A DNA stretch of 64,000 nt from Mucilaginibacter gossypiicola (GTDB taxonomy: Bacteria; Bacteroidota; Bacteroidia; Sphingobacteriales; Sphingobacteriaceae). Shown in pieces: positions 10,126 to 19,240 of this stretch. Position 1 is the stretch's first letter. Each line of letters opens with the position of its first letter. The notes beneath the pieces are model-generated. The model searched no databases. It was not told the DNA's origin and was given only the letters and a program-made list of their open reading frames with translations. The DNA lies in assembly GCF_900110105.1 (NCBI RefSeq), contig NZ_FOCL01000001.1, positions 930,001 to 994,000 on the forward strand, in the 5' to 3' direction. Made by a program: the position numbers and the translations under genes.

Positions 10126-13100
10126 CTATTTATTTTTATTGCTGACATATGCAGACGGAAGGCAATTAAATTCGGCCTTAAAGCATCGTACAAAATACTT
10201 CTGACTTTTAAAGCCAACCTTGTATGAGATCTGTGATATGGTTAATTGTGAGCTTTCAAGTAATTGAGCAGCACGCTTCAAGCGGATTGACCTTATAAGA
10301 TCTACCGGCGACTTACCTGTTAAAGCCAATGCTCTTTTGTATAAAGTAACCCGGCTTACAAATAACTCACTACTTAGCTCTTCCACCGAAAAATCGGCAT
10401 TGTCAATATTTTTTTCAATCAATTGTACTGCCTTTTTGATAAACGCCTCATCAAATGATTCGGTTTCTACTTCTGTTGGCTTAACATCAAGCTGCTTTTG
10501 ATAAGTTTTGCGCATGTCTTCCTGCATAGCCAGTATGTTCTTCAATTTAGACATCAGGATCTCGAAATTGAAAGGCTTGGTAAGGTAGTCGTTGGCACCA
10601 GTCTCAAGCCCTTGCAGTTGTTGCTCCTCGCCTGTAACAGCGGTGAGTAATACAACAGGTATATGCGATGTTCGCTTATCGTTACGTATTTTCCGGCATA
10701 GATCGATGCCGTTCATCTCAGGCATGCTGATATCGCTGACTACCAGGTTGGGGTGCAGGGCCAGGCTCTTTTGCCAACCCTCTTTGCCATTAGCGGCCTC
10801 GATGATATTAAAAGTATCGCTTAAATTGTCTTTTAAATAAAAACGAAAATCTTCGTTATCTTCAACCAGTAAAACAGTAAGCTTCTTAGTAATGTTACCG
10901 CTTCCTGCTTGTAGCCACGCCTGGTTATCAGTCATCTCCGGCACCGGCAAATTGGTTTTATTAGCAGAAGTTTGTTCGTCAGCCGTTAAGTCAACAGGAA
11001 TCAATATGATAAAGCAGCTACCCCTTCCGGCTTCGCTCTCCACTGATATTTTGCCATCATGCAGCTTTACAAATTCCTTTGTTATTGATAAACCGATACC
11101 ACTCCCCTGGTTAACCATCGAGCCGGGAATTTCGTTCTGAAAAAAGCGTTCAAAAATCTTGTCCTGCTTATCTAAGGGGATCCCAATGCCTGTATCGATA
11201 ACCTTTATTTCCAGCAATGCTTTTTCAGATGCTTTTTCATTTATTGCCAATAAAACACTAACATGCCCATCGTCGGGCGTAAACTTAAATGCATTGGAAA
11301 GCAGGTTAAAAAGGATCCTCTCTATTTTATCGTGATCAAAGTTGATCACCAGGCTTTGGATTTCCGAATCGAATACCAGCCTGATGTGTTTTTTCTCAGC
11401 AACATCGGAGAAGGAATAGACCATTTCCTTAATAAAACTGATAATATCCCCGTTCCGTGCATGCAGCCTGAGTTCCTGTACTTCCATTTTTCTGAAGTCA
11501 AGCAACTGGTTTACCATGTTTAATAAACGTTTGGCGTTACGGTTTATCAATTGCAGCTGATGCCTTTGCTCCTCGGTTTCAGTATGCTTTAAAATCTTAT
11601 CAACCGGAGCCATGATCAATGACAAGGGGGTTCGGAATTCATGGCTAACATTGGTAAAGAACTTGATTTTCATCATATCAAGTTCGTGCATACGACGGGC
11701 CTCCTGGCGCTCTTGCTCAATTAATAATTTGGCCTCCCGCTTCTCCTTTTCAACTTCAAACTGCTTTCTTATTTTTTGAATTCCGCGCCGGCGCATGAAA
11801 AACAGTATTCCAAATAAGGCCAATACATAAATAAAATAAGCTATTGTCGATTTCCAGAACGGGGGCAATACCTTAATTTTTAATTTTATATAATCAGGCT
11901 CCAATTTTCCCTCCTGGCTAATTGCGCGCACCTTAAAAATATAGTCGCCACCATCGAGATTGGTGTATGTAGCTTTTCGTATAGCATTATCCGCATCAAG
12001 CCAGTCTTTATCAAAACCTTCCATCATATACTGATGCTTTACCTTATTCGGGTTAAAAAAGTTCAATGCGGCAAATTCAATGGTAAATACATTTTCACTG
12101 TGGGTCAATGTCAACTCACGGGTTGCCGAAATAGCTTTTGACAACACAACGCGCCCATCAACCTCCTCATTAGCCGCAATACTTTTGTTAAACAGCAAAA
12201 AATCGGTAAAAACCAATCGCGGCTTATATATATTAGCATGTATGGTTAAAGGGTCGAAAATGTTAAAACCATGCCCGCCTCCAAATATCAATTCGCCCTT
12301 ACTGGTTTTAAGGGCGGCGCGTGTGTTAAACTCCTTACCTTGCAGACCATCCGTTTCATCAAAATTTTCAAACCGGAAAGCATAAGGTGCTTGCTTTTGG
12401 ATAAAGGTTATCCTGCTCAATCCATTAGCCGTACTTAACCAGATTGCCCCCCGGTTATCCTCCAGGACATCCATTACGGTATTGTCGGGCAACCCGTTTT
12501 GTGCTGTTAACGACCTGATAAATGCGGTTTGAGGGTTAACAATGCTCACCCCTTCGCGCGTTGCTATCCAGATGAGGCTGCGGCTATCTTGTGTAATGCA
12601 ATTTATGCTGTTGCTGATCAAACTGTTTGAGCCCTTGTTATCAGCGCTATAATGGACGAACCCGCCCCTATTTTTCAATATTACATCAACACCAAAGTAT
12701 CCTCCTACCCACATGTTACCCTTCCTGTCCTCAAAAAGTGAGGCTATGTAAGGCGATCTGATATCAGTTTGCTTAAAAGGAGCGGAAAATATCTTTTTCT
12801 CCCTGTCAAATATTTGAAGCCCGCCGGCAAATGTCCCTATCCATAACCTGTTGGACGAATCTTCAAGAATACTCCATACCCGGTTATCAGCAATGCTGCC
12901 GGCTACCTTATCATCATGTTTATAATGAATAAATTTTTTCCCGTCAAAACAATCCAGCCCGCCGAAATAGGTTCCTATCCATAATTTCTGATCATGGTCA
13001 ATACATAAACTAACAATGATATCATTGCTAAGGCTGTTTGGATTTCCCTGCTCATATTTATATTGCTTAAAACTGCCGGTTTTGCGATTAAAGTAAATCA

Positions 13101-14277
13101 GCCCGCCGCCGTTTGTACCAATCCAGAGATTGCCATTTTTATCTTCAACAAACTTGTTAACATCTTCAAAACTTAAACTTTCGCGATCCGAGGCAAAATG
13201 CCTGTAGAGTGGAAACCGGATGATATTTTTATGATAATAACTCACCCCTTCTTTAAATGTATTAGCCCATATAATCCCGGAATCATCTTTATAAAGGGTT
13301 GCGCTGTTTTGACTTAGCGATTTGGCATCATCTTCCCGGTTAAGTAAATAGCTTATGGTGAAGTTTTTTTTATCTAATACGTTTATACCGCCATGATCCG
13401 TACCTATCCATATCAGGCCATCATCGGCCTGGATAATATTGCTAACGATATTGGATTTCAACTTCGCGCCGGCCGATTCGTCAGTAATATGCCTGAATGC
13501 TCCCGAGGAAGGACTATAATAATATGCTCCCGAATTAAAATTGGAAGAATAAAACCATAGATCATTATCCCGGTCTACGGTAATTGAATAATTCCCATCC
13601 CTATTACTGGCAACTTTACTAAAAATATCCGTGCGATAAGCGATTCTATTTTGTTTGATGTCCAATCTCTCAACCACACCGTCGCGGTATGCTAACCATA
13701 CGTTACCAGTTGCATCCCTCGTAACATCAGCAACAAGATTTGAATGTAATGAAGCACCAGAACGATGGTGGTAGTAACGCCTGGTTGTTTTGCTTAACTC
13801 ATTATACCGATAAATGCCGGAATCGGGGCAAATAAACCAAAACTCGCCTTTGCCATTGCGGATTATCTTAGATACGAAAGGATATGCCGGAAGCTTTAAA
13901 GAACCGGTCATTCGCGATATATCGCTATTAAACTCCTCAGTTTCGAGGTCATAAAAACAATACCCCCTTCGCGTTGATACCCATAATTTTTTACCTGGCC
14001 CTTCAAAAATACCGGTTATAAAATCATCATTGAGGGACTTTTTATTATAAACATCATGTTTGAATACTTTAAAAGTATAGCCATCATAACGGTTGAGGCC
14101 AGCTGCCGTGCCGAACCACATAAAGCCTTCAGAATCTTTAAAAACGGAGTTAACCTGATTATTAGACAAACCATTGCTTCTGTTTAATTGCGAAAATTGG
14201 TATTTGCCATTTTGCGCAAAGGCAACATGAAGCAACAACAGTAATATAAACACGCTTAGCGATAATTTATATCTCAT
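10126..14277 (-). CDS. Hybrid two-component system sensor/regulator (HTCS)
   Basis: A 1,383-residue one-protein two-component system. After a signal peptide (about 1-21) come many Reg_prop beta-propeller repeats (IWIGT, LWIGT and FWFG types, about 30-690), a Y_Y_Y domain (about 725-790) and one membrane segment (about 806-826). The cytoplasmic part holds HisKA with phospho-acceptor His about 879 (NVSHEFRTP), HATPase (GSGIGLS), a receiver with Asp about 1182 (VSDISMPEMNG) and a C-terminal AraC-type HTH. Such proteins sense periplasmic oligosaccharides and activate the adjacent polysaccharide-use genes, here the GH5-GH2-GH3-GH2 operon just downstream on the same strand. Confidence 0.93.
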   Translation of the reverse strand: MRYKLSLSVFILLLLLHVAFAQNGKYQFSQLNRSNGLSNNQVNSVFKDSEGFMWFGTAAGLNRYDGYTFKVFKHDVYNKKSLNDDFITGIFEGPGKKLWVSTRRGYCFYDLETEEFNSDISRMTGSLKLPAYPFVSKIIRNGKGEFWFICPDSGIYRYNELSKTTRRYYHHRSGASLHSNLVADVTRDATGNVWLAYRDGVVERLDIKQNRIAYRTDIFSKVASNRDGNYSITVDRDNDLWFYSSNFNSGAYYYSPSSGAFRHITDESAGAKLKSNIVSNIIQADDGLIWIGTDHGGINVLDKKNFTISYLLNREDDAKSLSQNSATLYKDDSGIIWANTFKEGVSYYHKNIIRFPLYRHFASDRESLSFEDVNKFVEDKNGNLWIGTNGGGLIYFNRKTGSFKQYKYEQGNPNSLSNDIIVSLCIDHDQKLWIGTYFGGLDCFDGKKFIHYKHDDKVAGSIADNRVWSILEDSSNRLWIGTFAGGLQIFDREKKIFSAPFKQTDIRSPYIASLFEDRKGNMWVGGYFGVDVILKNRGGFVHYSADNKGSNSLISNSINCITQDSRSLIWIATREGVSIVNPQTAFIRSLTAQNGLPDNTVMDVLEDNRGAIWLSTANGLSRITFIQKQAPYAFRFENFDETDGLQGKEFNTRAALKTSKGELIFGGGHGFNIFDPLTIHANIYKPRLVFTDFLLFNKSIAANEEVDGRVVLSKAISATRELTLTHSENVFTIEFAALNFFNPNKVKHQYMMEGFDKDWLDADNAIRKATYTNLDGGDYIFKVRAISQEGKLEPDYIKLKIKVLPPFWKSTIAYFIYVLALFGILFFMRRRGIQKIRKQFEVEKEKREAKLLIEQERQEARRMHELDMMKIKFFTNVSHEFRTPLSLIMAPVDKILKHTETEEQRHQLQLINRNAKRLLNMVNQLLDFRKMEVQELRLHARNGDIISFIKEMVYSFSDVAEKKHIRLVFDSEIQSLVINFDHDKIERILFNLLSNAFKFTPDDGHVSVLLAINEKASEKALLEIKVIDTGIGIPLDKQDKIFERFFQNEIPGSMVNQGSGIGLSITKEFVKLHDGKISVESEAGRGSCFIILIPVDLTADEQTSANKTNLPVPEMTDNQAWLQAGSGNITKKLTVLLVEDNEDFRFYLKDNLSDTFNIIEAANGKEGWQKSLALHPNLVVSDISMPEMNGIDLCRKIRNDKRTSHIPVVLLTAVTGEEQQLQGLETGANDYLTKPFNFEILMSKLKNILAMQEDMRKTYQKQLDVKPTEVETESFDEAFIKKAVQLIEKNIDNADFSVEELSSELFVSRVTLYKRALALTGKSPVDLIRSIRLKRAAQLLESSQLTISQISYKVGFKSQKYFVRCFKAEFNCLPSAYVSNKNK

Positions 14278-14809
14278 AGCTTAGGGGTATTCATAAAATT
14301 AATCAATAGAATGCAATGTTCGGTAAATATCAATCTTTAATATACAAAGCAATGTCCATTGATGCAAAGTATTAATGCAAAGTTTTTAGGTATTCCTTCT
14401 TTATATTGGTTGATTCAAACCTACGGTAACCCCAATTTAAAAATTTGATTAAAATGGACTTTCTTTTGTAAAAAACCGACTTTGCTATATTTAAAGTGTT
14501 CATATACTACATTCCAGCATAATAGGCTTGTGTTTAAATCAGCCTCATCTAATGACCTTAATAAAATAAATCGTGAGATTATTGAAAGTGTAAAGTTCAG
14601 ATTCGAGAAATCAATTTATGAACTATAACGGAATATAAAGCGGATAGATGGTTTGTTCGGACAGATACGGGCCAAAGGCCGACAAGAATAATTGGACACT
14701 AATCCAGTACAATTTAACCGTATTGTTCATGATTGTTCCGACACAATAAAGCATTGATTGTTTGGAAAGCCCTGTTAGAAGAAAAGCTATTTTAGCTTCT
14801 AAACATGAA
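14278..14809. other. Intergenic DNA, no gene seen
   Basis: About 530 bp upstream of the hybrid regulator. Short reading frames on both strands have no recognisable protein character. I see no clear repeat before the element that begins at about 14810. Confidence 0.45.
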
Positions 14810-14957
14810 AATGTTTGGATAAACTTCCCGTTGCCTATCACATTTTATGCGATTAAACGGCAAAGAAGCTCGATGTCTTCTAAAAAATGTTCCGAAATTT
14901 GTATCGCACACTGTACAAACGTTCGCAAGTTGCTAAACTCTTGCGAACGTTTTTCAT
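14810..14957 (+). repeat. Conserved intergenic element, copy A, with terminal hairpin
   Basis: About 105 bp that align well with 18820-18925, sharing blocks such as GAAGCTCGATGTC, TCTAAAAAATG and TCCGAAATTT. Both copies are followed on the plus strand by a strong hairpin plus T-run, but the hairpin stems are unrelated in sequence. In one plus-strand frame both copies read YAIKR-x-RSSMSSKKCSEI, and several of the differences are synonymous. A relic of a coding 3' end therefore cannot be excluded, and a small RNA or mobile relic is equally possible. No plus-strand gene lies just upstream of this copy. Confidence 0.55.
14917..14954 (+). terminator. Rho-independent terminator hairpin
   Basis: Perfect 13-bp arms (AAACGTTCGCAAG and CTTGCGAACGTTT) around a 10-nt loop, followed by a T5 tract on the plus strand. 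It closes repeat element copy A. Confidence 0.75.
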
Positions 14958-15005
14958 TTATAGTCTTCTGATTTTCGCACTAAAAACTAAGTCTTGCCCT
15001 AAAAA

Positions 15006-15158
15006 CTAAATTTTCATATACTGATCTATACTTAATTTAGCTATTTTCTTCATGAAAGCTAAGACTAATTCGGCCTCTTCGATGGTAACTATCGTCCCAT
15101 TCCTTTTAAGTATTTCAATAGCCTTTTGGGGAGTAACAGTGTTATTTTTAGGTGTCAT
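15006..15158 (-). CDS. Small conserved-looking 50-residue protein
   Basis: The minus-strand ORF from the ATG at 15158 gives MTPKNNTVTPQKAIEIL followed by a helical segment and ends SIDQYMKI. The pattern TPQKAIEIL..GTIVTIEEAELVLAFM resembles small Bacteroidota proteins that often sit near integrases and mobile DNA, from memory of the family rather than a search. Two amphipathic helices are likely. There is no clear ribosome binding site. The function is unknown. Its location in a patchy repeat-bearing stretch fits a mobile-element remnant. Confidence 0.5.
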   Translation of the reverse strand: MTPKNNTVTPQKAIEILKRNGTIVTIEEAELVLAFMKKIAKLSIDQYMKI

Positions 15159-15201
15159 ACATCATTTTGTTTATAGAGATATAAACGAAGTCGACTAATT
15201 G

Positions 15202-15233
15202 GATAACCTGTAATCTTTCGATCACAGGTTATC
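15202..15233. terminator. Inverted repeat downstream of the AhpD-like gene
   Basis: Perfect 10-bp arms (GATAACCTGT and ACAGGTTATC) with a 12-nt loop, 20 bp after the stop of the minus-strand AhpD-like gene. There is no strong T-run, so it is a weak terminator candidate. Confidence 0.4.
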
Positions 15234-15253
15234 ATCAGTCCCAAAGACTAAAC

Positions 15254-15688
15254 TCAAGCTGGAATTAATAGCGTGGTAATCCCTATGCGGTTCCAGGCAT
15301 TAATAGTGATTATGCTTAAAATCACCTGCGCCAAGTAAGTGTCTGTCAGAACCTCCGCTGCTTTAGCGTAAGTTTCATCACTTACATGGTTGCTGATCAA
15401 CGTCACTTCTTCAGTCAAGGCCAAGATAGCGCGTTCTTCCTCCGTAAAGAACGGTGCATCGCGCCAGGCGTTCAGTGCGTAAATGCGTTGCTCGGTTTCT
15501 CCAGCCCTACGAGCTTCTTTCGTGTGCATATCGATGCAAAATGCACAGCCATTTATTTGGGATGCCCGGATCTTTATCAGGTCTTTGTGGGTTCTCGTCA
15601 GCGGTGTGCTTTCTATAAATTTTTCTAATCCCAGGATTGCTTTGTATCCCGCAGGTTCTACCTGGTCAATTTTAATTCTTGTGCTCAT
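15254..15688 (-). CDS. Carboxymuconolactone decarboxylase / AhpD-like protein
   Basis: A 144-residue AhpD-like protein with the redox motif CAFCIDMH (a CxxC pair followed by His) and the family signature KEARRAGETEQRI. Such alkylhydroperoxidase-like proteins remove peroxides with a cysteine pair, and the fold is all-helical. It is third in the operon behind a flavin-dependent azoreductase and a DMT-type exporter, so the unit looks like a response to an electrophilic or quinone-like compound. A second, related AhpD-like gene lies at 55072-55524. Confidence 0.85.
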   Translation of the reverse strand: MSTRIKIDQVEPAGYKAILGLEKFIESTPLTRTHKDLIKIRASQINGCAFCIDMHTKEARRAGETEQRIYALNAWRDAPFFTEEERAILALTEEVTLISNHVSDETYAKAAEVLTDTYLAQVILSIITINAWNRIGITTLLIPA

Positions 15689-15696
15689 TTTATTTG

Positions 15697-16590
15697 TTAT
15701 TTATGTATTAAAGTTTTTAAATTCATTAGTACGACGGCGGCAAGGATCAATACAATCCCTACCCATTGAGATAAGACAGTTGTTTCATGCAGGAGCCAAT
15801 ATGCGGTAACCACCGCCACCGGTATTTCAAGAGTGGCAATGATAGCGCCTAACCCCATGCCCGTTAAAGGCATTCCCCGGGTAAATAACAAGGGCGGCAA
15901 AATGGTGCCGAACAACGAAATCAGGATGCCCCAGCTCAACAATATCCGCCAGGAAAAACTGGTATTGATGGAGGCATGAAAAATCAGGACAATAATGATA
16001 AACCCGCCCAGGATCATATAAAAACTTCTGGTTAAAGGCGGGCTTTGCAGCCCTACATGGTTGGAGGAATACATGGTAGCGGTATAGCTTAACGCCGATA
16101 ATAAACCCCATCCCAATCCGACCCAACTGATAGTCCCGGACTGCTTCAGCAATTGCGTGGCGAGGATAGTTCCGCATAATACCAATAAAACAGCTATTAT
16201 TTTTCGCCCATCAGATAGCTGCCTACGTACCAACATCTCCAGAACAACGCTCATCCAAACCGTTTGCATCAGCAGCACGATCGCAACGCTCACCGGAACG
16301 AGTTTCACAGCCATGTAATAGAAAAAACTAGTCAGCCCTAATGAGGTGCCGGCAATGATCAGTCTGATCTTACTTTTAGAGCTGGGTTGTCGCTGTTCCT
16401 GTGTAGCCTGCTGTTTTGAAAAAAGCGTTAGTACAAAAAGACCGCTCAAACCAAGACCAAACTGCGATAGCACCACCTCAGCCGTAGTGAAACCATCCCG
16501 GTAGGCCATTTTTACAAAGCTGCCCAGCATACCGTAGCAACAAGCGCCCAGCGCTACGAAAAGACTTCCCTTCAGCGACTCGCTTTTCAT
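15697..16590 (-). CDS. EamA / DMT-family membrane transporter
   Basis: About 297 residues with ten predicted membrane helices arranged as two EamA halves. The family exports metabolites or takes up nutrients, and the substrate is unknown. I take the ATG at 16590 as the start. A TTG two codons upstream overlaps the azoreductase stop codon and would give tight translational coupling. It is the middle gene of the azoreductase-EamA-AhpD operon opposite the MocR regulator. Confidence 0.85.
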   Translation of the reverse strand: MKSESLKGSLFVALGACCYGMLGSFVKMAYRDGFTTAEVVLSQFGLGLSGLFVLTLFSKQQATQEQRQPSSKSKIRLIIAGTSLGLTSFFYYMAVKLVPVSVAIVLLMQTVWMSVVLEMLVRRQLSDGRKIIAVLLVLCGTILATQLLKQSGTISWVGLGWGLLSALSYTATMYSSNHVGLQSPPLTRSFYMILGGFIIIVLIFHASINTSFSWRILLSWGILISLFGTILPPLLFTRGMPLTGMGLGAIIATLEIPVAVVTAYWLLHETTVLSQWVGIVLILAAVVLMNLKTLIHK

Positions 16591-16592
16591 GA

Positions 16593-17234
16593 TCAAACGG
16601 CTTCCTGTTCAATCATTTCCATCACTTTTTGATGAGCTGCCGCTATCGTTTGTTTGAATTTTTGTTTGTCAAGCGAGGCGCCATCAATTGCTATGGTATG
16701 GATGTTATGAATACCCATGATATTAAATACCGTTTTCAGGTAGGTGCTCTGGAAGTTCAGGTGTGCATTGGCTTCACCCCGTTCATATCCCTGGCCGCCC
16801 CTGGCTAATAATAAAAACAAGGTCTTATTTTCAAGCAGTCCTACATAAGGGTTTTCCGGGTTGGCCGGATTAACGCTGAAGGTTTCGTTTACCCTGAACA
16901 CCTGGTCTATATAAGCTTTCAATGCACTGGGGATAGACCAGTTGTACATCGGTGTACCCAGCACAATAATGTCCGCCGCTTTTAATTCTGCAACATAAGT
17001 ACTGCTTTCCGCAAGGATATTATTTTCTGCTTCAGAACGATTTGCAGCAGGTTTTAAAGTGGCGGCGATCCATGCTTCACTGATATGTGATACATGGACG
17101 TTGCCCAACTCCCGGTAAATGATCTTTGTGTTTTCGCGTATGGTTTTCCAGTGGTCAACAAATACGGAAGTCAGTTCCCTGGATTTCGATTCAAGCGTAC
17201 GCGCGCTTGCGTTTATGATCAATACTTTTTTCAT
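16593..17234 (-). CDS. azoR: FMN-dependent NADH:quinone / azo reductase
   Basis: About 213 residues from the ATG at 17234, which starts MKKVLIINASAR, the flavodoxin-fold phosphate-binding strand. It also shows GTPMYNWSIPSALKAYIDQV and ARGGQGYERG, both typical of AzoR. AzoR reduces quinones and azo dyes by two electrons with NADH and FMN. A start six codons upstream is possible but gives a non-family N-terminus. It is the first gene of its operon and is divergent from the MocR regulator, which probably controls it. Confidence 0.85.
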   Translation of the reverse strand: MKKVLIINASARTLESKSRELTSVFVDHWKTIRENTKIIYRELGNVHVSHISEAWIAATLKPAANRSEAENNILAESSTYVAELKAADIIVLGTPMYNWSIPSALKAYIDQVFRVNETFSVNPANPENPYVGLLENKTLFLLLARGGQGYERGEANAHLNFQSTYLKTVFNIMGIHNIHTIAIDGASLDKQKFKQTIAAAHQKVMEMIEQEAV

Positions 17235-17262
17235 CGTTGTTATTTTAGACAAAATTATCGCG

Positions 17263-17290
17263 AATCTGGACTATATTTACAGACCAGATT
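17263..17290. promoter_or_regulatory. Candidate operator between azoR and the MocR gene
   Basis: An inverted repeat, AATCTGG and CCAGATT, separated by 14 bp so the half-site centres are 21 bp apart, about two helical turns. It lies in the short divergent promoter region between azoR and the MocR-type regulator, where an autoregulated dimeric repressor or activator site is expected. Confidence 0.45.
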
Positions 17291-17301
17291 TTAGAAAAAC
17301 A

Positions 17302-18771
17302 ATGGCCCAGACGTTACCTTATAAATCATTGATCGTGGTCGACCGGAATGCTCGGCTATCTCTGCACATACAGGTATGCAACAGCTTTATTTCGCTGATC
17401 ACCAATGGCACATTGCAGCCCAACGATCTATTGCCCGGCTCTCGGGTGCTGGCCGGACTGATCGGCATTAACCGCAATACGGTTAAGCTGGCCTACGATG
17501 AGCTCATCAGCCAGGGATGGGCAGAATCTATTGAACGTAAAGGGATTTTTGTGCTTTCCAAATTACCGATGGGTTCAAAAGCACCGATAGCGAGGCCGGC
17601 CACAGATCAGGATGAAAAAAACGCGTTCTCCTGGAATAATAATCTGGGCCACATATTCCCCAATGAGCAGTTACAGCATCTTACATTGGCTATTGATGAC
17701 GGCTTTCCTGATGTACGCCTTGCACCTGTAGACTTGCTGATGCGCGAATACCGCAGCCTCTCCCGGAAGTTCTACGGCAAAGGTTTCCTGAAATACAGTA
17801 CCGCAATGGGCTCCGAAGAACTGCGATCAGCGATTCAACGATATCTGGCACACAGCCGAGGGCTGGTGATCTCAACAGAACAGCTCATGATCACTAAAGG
17901 CAGTCAGATGGGCATTTATTTAGCATCCAGGTTGTTGCTCAATCCTGATGATCAAATAGCGGTGGGTGTTTCCAATTACGGTTCGGCCGATGATACTTTC
18001 AGAAACAGCGGTGCCAAATTGCTGCGGATTCCTGTTGACGAGGAGGGAATGAATATTGATGAACTGGAAAAAGCCTTGCAGCGGAAAAAGATAAAAGCGG
18101 TTTATATAATTCCGCATCATCACTTCCCGACAACGGTAACATTAAGTATGGAGCGTAGGCTAAAACTATTGAATCTGGCCAAAGAATATCGCTTTGCGAT
18201 TATTGAGGACGATTATGATTTTGACTTTCATTATGATAATAAACCTTTCCTGCCACTGGCCAGTATAGACCATCACCATCAGGTGATCTACATTGGATCC
18301 ATATCAAAAACCTTTGCACCGGCATTGCGCATCGGCTTTATGAGCGGTCCGCCTGCATTTATAAAAGCTGCTGCTTCATTGAGGCAGCTGATAGACAAAC
18401 AGGGTGATACTTTATTGGAAGAGGCTTTGGCCACGCTTTATAACGAGGGCGAAATGGACAGGCATTTCCGGCGATCATTAAAGATCTACCGGCAACGAAG
18501 GAATAGCTTTTGTGAAATACTTAAAGCTGATTTTAATAATATGATTGAATTCAAAGTTCCTGAGGGTGGTTTAGGTATCTGGGCAAACTTTGATGCGAAG
18601 GTTGAGCTGAAGAAGGTGGCAGAAGAAGCGGCCCGAAAAGGGCTATACATAGGCAATGGCACCTATTATCACAATGAGAACTTTTCGCCGAATGCTCAAC
18701 GTCTCGGCTTTGCATCACTGCGGGAAGATGAGATGGGTAGAGCACTTGATATTCTGAAAAGAGTACTGTAG
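17302..18771 (+). CDS. MocR/PdxR-type GntR regulator with aminotransferase domain
   Basis: 489 residues from the ATG at 17302. The N-terminal winged HTH is GntR-like (LLPGSRVLAGLIGINRNTV, about 40-65). The rest is a fold-type I aminotransferase-like domain with EDDYDFDFHY and the PLP-lysine region YIGSISKTFAPALRIGF. MocR proteins use PLP or an amino-compound adduct as effector. Its divergent partner operon encodes azoreductase, an EamA transporter and an AhpD-like protein. An in-frame start 61 codons upstream exists but would run through azoR, so I rejected it. Confidence 0.88.
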   Translation: MAQTLPYKSLIVVDRNARLSLHIQVCNSFISLITNGTLQPNDLLPGSRVLAGLIGINRNTVKLAYDELISQGWAESIERKGIFVLSKLPMGSKAPIARPATDQDEKNAFSWNNNLGHIFPNEQLQHLTLAIDDGFPDVRLAPVDLLMREYRSLSRKFYGKGFLKYSTAMGSEELRSAIQRYLAHSRGLVISTEQLMITKGSQMGIYLASRLLLNPDDQIAVGVSNYGSADDTFRNSGAKLLRIPVDEEGMNIDELEKALQRKKIKAVYIIPHHHFPTTVTLSMERRLKLLNLAKEYRFAIIEDDYDFDFHYDNKPFLPLASIDHHHQVIYIGSISKTFAPALRIGFMSGPPAFIKAAASLRQLIDKQGDTLLEEALATLYNEGEMDRHFRRSLKIYRQRRNSFCEILKADFNNMIEFKVPEGGLGIWANFDAKVELKKVAEEAARKGLYIGNGTYYHNENFSPNAQRLGFASLREDEMGRALDILKRVL

Positions 18772-18819
18772 CCTCATATGTTGAAATTTAAGAATGCTGT
18801 CTTTATCCCAATCGTTTTT

Positions 18820-18961
18820 GTTTGGATAATCCTCCCGCCACCTATCAGACTTTATGCTATTAAAAGGCCTAGAAGCTCGATGTCCTCTAAAAAATGCTCC
18901 GAAATTTCTATCTTCGAGCCTACAAAGAAAGCCTTGAGTTTTTAAACTCAAGGCTTTTTGC
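18820..18961 (+). repeat. Conserved intergenic element, copy B, with terminal hairpin
   Basis: The second copy of the element at 14810. It starts about 50 bp after the MocR stop and ends in its own hairpin. Base differences from copy A are scattered and the hairpin stem is a different sequence, so the architecture rather than the stem sequence is conserved. Confidence 0.55.
18928..18959 (+). terminator. Rho-independent terminator after the MocR gene
   Basis: Fourteen-base complementary arms (AAAGCCTTGAGTTT and AAACTCAAGGCTTT) followed by T5 on the plus strand. It probably terminates the MocR transcript. Confidence 0.75.
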
Positions 18962-19007
18962 TTTTGAATGTTTCGCTTTAAAGTATCTGGTACATAATTT
19001 TTTTTCT

Positions 19008-19240
19008 AAATCTCGAACCGCTTAGTTTTCTTAAATTATTGAAAAAAAGCGAATTGACTCTATCACCCGATTCGATATTAGTCCTGCTCCCGCTCGACCT
19101 GTAGTATCCCGAAACTGGGCTCGAACCGATAGCTAAATAGCCGAGAAAATTCTCAAATCGGTCATCAAGCGGTTCGACATTAGCCTTGTTGGGGCTCAAC
19201 AATATTTGACTCGAACCGTGTCCTTGCATTCTGCCAAATT
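19008..19240. repeat. Cluster of imperfect inverted repeats (CTCGAACC units)
   Basis: Units of about 70-110 bp start with CTCGAACCG (about 19012 and 19120, and a partial one at about 19211) and end with a reverse-complementary GATTCGATATTAG or GGTTCGACATTAG (about 19068 and 19180). The second unit can fold into a long imperfect hairpin around a GAGAA/TTCTC tip. A related stretch is at 49183. They are not CRISPR repeats, because the spacing and sequences are too variable, and they do not match integron attC core sites. The role is unknown. Confidence 0.45.

Noticed and set aside
14623..14841. 72-residue minus-strand ORF upstream of the HTCS
   Set aside because: Antisense to a conserved plus-strand element with no protein-like pattern or conserved start.
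17119..17301. Extended N-terminus for the MocR regulator
   Set aside because: The extension would lie inside azoR on the other strand and does not resemble the family.
19008..19240. CRISPR array or integron attC sites
   Set aside because: Repeat units vary in length and sequence, no uniform spacers are present, and no GTTRRRY/RYYYAAC core pair is found.
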